Source: JBBRFH01 sp038224615 (GTDB lineage Bacteria > Planctomycetota > Phycisphaerae > Tepidisphaerales > Tepidisphaeraceae). From it: a stretch of 14,388 nt of DNA. The position numbers were made by a program, and so were the translations under genes. Location of the stretch: positions 1 to 14,388 of the forward strand of contig JBBRFH010000062.1 in assembly GCA_038224615.1 (NCBI GenBank), written 5' to 3'. Numbering within the stretch: position 1 is the stretch's first letter; each line of letters begins with the position of its first letter. Under the pieces are notes generated by a model that searched no databases, was not told where the DNA came from, and was given only the letters and a program-made list of their open reading frames with translations. Below, in pieces: positions 12,905-14,388 of the stretch.

Positions 12905-14388
12905 TTACAGCGTGAATGCCTGCGCGCGTGCGGGAACCGACAGGGGCCTGCAAGCGGCCAACGACCAGGTAAAGGTATCCGTCTGCCCGTCGGTCTCGAC
13001 GGTGAGATCATCGGGGACGGCAACGTCGCGTGCGCCAAGCAGTTGCAGGGCAACAGCCAGCCGCATCGTGAGGGTCTTAAAGCAGACCGGCTTCGGGTCG
13101 CCCGCTGCGCAAACGGCATCCACCCACGCCTTGTCTGCAGCGCCGCCGCATTCCCAGGCAATCGGGTGCTCAGCAAACGTCGCGTCTTCGATTGCCGCCA
13201 GTTGCACGCGGTGCGCGTCGCAGCCGACGACGAACTTTGTCGGCCCGATCTGCTCCTGCCACGCCCCGGAGCCTTCGACTTGAAATCGGAGTCGCAAATC
13301 CGCCGCGACAAACGTCGCATCGGCAGGAATGTCGAAGTGAGGGTGAAACGCGCCGCAGCCAAAGAGCGGGTACGTCGCCATCAGCAGACGTCCAGCGGAC
13401 TGGTTGGCGGCGATGCGCAGGCCCGGCATCGGCCGGCCGTCCATCAGCCAGCGTACCGTGAGGACGGCGATGTCCGTTCCAGCGGGCCAGTATGCGATGA
13501 TCGGGCGGCGTTGGTCCCACGTACACTCGCGCGACATGGAACCGAGTACACACGCATCCCCGAACCACGTGGTGCCTAACTTGGTGTGACCCTCAGCCTT
13601 GTCCGCCAAAGGTAAGTGAACCGTTCGTTCCGAGAGGTCTGGATGAAGGAAGTTCGGCCGCAACCGCGCCGGGCACGGCCGCAGGTTCCGCGGCGCGGCC
13701 GGCGCGCGTTCGTCGGCGAGCGTATCTCGCTTTGGTAGCCGCACCCCGACGGCGGCCTCGATCCGCGCCAGCGTCGGCTCAGGGAGACGATCGGCGTACG
13801 CCCTGCCGTGCGGGCCGGCCCACTGAAGGGTCGGACCATGCCAGTGCTCGGCGATCATCCGCCACGCCAATTCAAAGATCTGCGTAGTCGTCGCCCGCGC
13901 CTCGTCATCCTGAACGATCGCGAGGATGCGCTCACACTCCTCGATCGCAACCATCGTGTACGTCGGGCTGTTGTATTCGGGAAACGACCCGCTGGCCTGC
14001 GCGAGCGAGAGCACCCTGCGCAGTTTGCCCAGACCGTACTCCACGAGCACGTCCCGGCCGAGCAGTTCGCCCGCGGCAAGGCTTACCCCGGAACCCATGA
14101 TGGCAATGTTGGTGTACCCCGGGGTGACGTTCCGCCGGAAGATCGACATCGCCGCCCGGTCCAGCGCCGATCGCATCGATTCGACCGTGGACCCGTCAAT
14201 GCGGTCGCCGAACTGAACCAGTGCTTCGGCGATCCTCGCCCCAATGAAATCCGCCCAATTCCAGTCCGGCGGGTTCATCTCGGCCAACGCCTCTTCGGCA
14301 TACCATGGCCAGATGCCGAACGTCGCAGAGATTGGTTCGACTTCCTGCATCTCCAGAACGGCTGCGATTAAGTGCTGCGCGCGTTCCA
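12905..14388 (-). CDS. Uncharacterised large protein, possible (alpha/alpha)-barrel sugar-active enzyme, 5' end outside window
   Basis: The minus-strand frame is open to the window edge. Upstream of the first internal ATG (14350) it still reads ERAQHLIAAVLE without a stop, so the start lies outside. At least 494 codons are visible. The first half is helix-rich with aromatic clusters: FGIWPWYAEEALAEMNPPDW, NWADFIG, VTPGYTNIAIMGSGVSLAAG, SGSFPEYNSPTYT and HWHGPTLQWAGPHGRAYAD. This recalls the alpha/alpha-toroid domains of polysaccharide lyases and related enzymes. The second half (from about LHPDLSERTVHLPL) is probably beta-sheet, as in heparinase-like two-domain proteins, with TWFGDACVLGSMSRECTWDQ and GCGAFHPHFDIPADATF. 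No lyase or hydrolase catalytic set could be assigned from memory. The pairing with a secreted mutarotase-like protein downstream supports a carbohydrate role, as inference only. Any signal peptide is outside the window. Confidence 0.72.
   Translation of the reverse strand, partial: ERAQHLIAAVLEMQEVEPISATFGIWPWYAEEALAEMNPPDWNWADFIGARIAEALVQFGDRIDGSTVESMRSALDRAAMSIFRRNVTPGYTNIAIMGSGVSLAAGELLGRDVLVEYGLGKLRRVLSLAQASGSFPEYNSPTYTMVAIEECERILAIVQDDEARATTTQIFELAWRMIAEHWHGPTLQWAGPHGRAYADRLPEPTLARIEAAVGVRLPKRDTLADERAPAAPRNLRPCPARLRPNFLHPDLSERTVHLPLADKAEGHTKLGTTWFGDACVLGSMSRECTWDQRRPIIAYWPAGTDIAVLTVRWLMDGRPMPGLRIAANQSAGRLLMATYPLFGCGAFHPHFDIPADATFVAADLRLRFQVEGSGAWQEQIGPTKFVVGCDAHRVQLAAIEDATFAEHPIAWECGGAADKAWVDAVCAAGDPKPVCFKTLTMRLAVALQLLGARDVAVPDDLTVETDGQTDTFTWSLAACRPLSVPARAQAFTL

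Noticed and set aside
12290..13579. Plus-strand open frame of 429 codons across the two right-hand genes
   Set aside because: It spans the gap between two coherent minus-strand proteins, is Arg-rich and has no family motifs.
1..14388. tRNA, rRNA, CRISPR array or replication origin
   Set aside because: No cloverleaf-like segment, no rRNA-like sequence, no regularly spaced repeats and no DnaA-box cluster were seen on reading both strands.

Overview
The window most likely comes from a planctomycete (Planctomycetota, perhaps Phycisphaerae). The main pointer is the secreted protein at 2471-3220. Its N-terminus reads FIESLEGRQFYSVA, a variant of the LEPR-xLL type leader common on exported proteins of this phylum. 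The high-GC coding style and the two uncharacterised proteins at the right end fit this. No tRNA, rRNA or CRISPR array was seen, and the phylum call is an inference.

Left part (1-3220, plus strand): the 3' end of a biotin-protein ligase gene (birA-like), a complete acetyl-CoA hydrolase/succinate:CoA-transferase followed by a strong intrinsic terminator, then the secreted LEPR-like protein after a gap of about 410 bp. The next spacer (3221-3488) holds a REP-like long inverted repeat and a second palindrome.

Middle-left part (3489-4703, minus strand): the remains of a sugar-catabolism operon, probably for L-fucose or a similar sugar. Only the RbsD/FucU-type mutarotase is intact. Upstream of it lie a zinc alcohol dehydrogenase that has lost its whole NAD-binding domain through a frame-changing internal deletion, and the 3' end of an aldo/keto-reductase-like gene with an in-frame stop.

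Middle part (4730-10521, plus strand): a regulated efflux module. It comprises an ArsR/SmtB regulator (predicted leaderless, with a paired Cys motif in its last helix), a small exported Cys-rich protein resembling a truncated DUF2202 protein, a DUF2892 (YgaP-type) membrane protein, an HlyD-like adaptor and a large RND permease. The adaptor stop and permease start overlap. A 24-bp sequence, each copy containing ATATT-N10-AATAT, occurs in inverted orientation over the arsR start and just ahead of the DUF2892 gene. These look like two operators of the ArsR protein, so the regulator probably controls both itself and the pump. The pairing of ArsR with DUF2892 recalls ygaV-ygaP and sulfane-sulfur regulators of the BigR/SqrR type. 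No outer-membrane factor gene is present.

Right part (10522-14388): a spacer with two stem-loops, the broken 5' part of a P-type (plasma-membrane H+-ATPase-like) ATPase with a frameshift and an early end, and a spacer with a triple 8-bp repeat. On the minus strand follow a secreted protein that looks like a galactose-mutarotase-fold protein and, upstream of it, a large uncharacterised protein that runs off the window. The intact pump module sits between two zones of gene decay, suggesting a rearranged accessory region.
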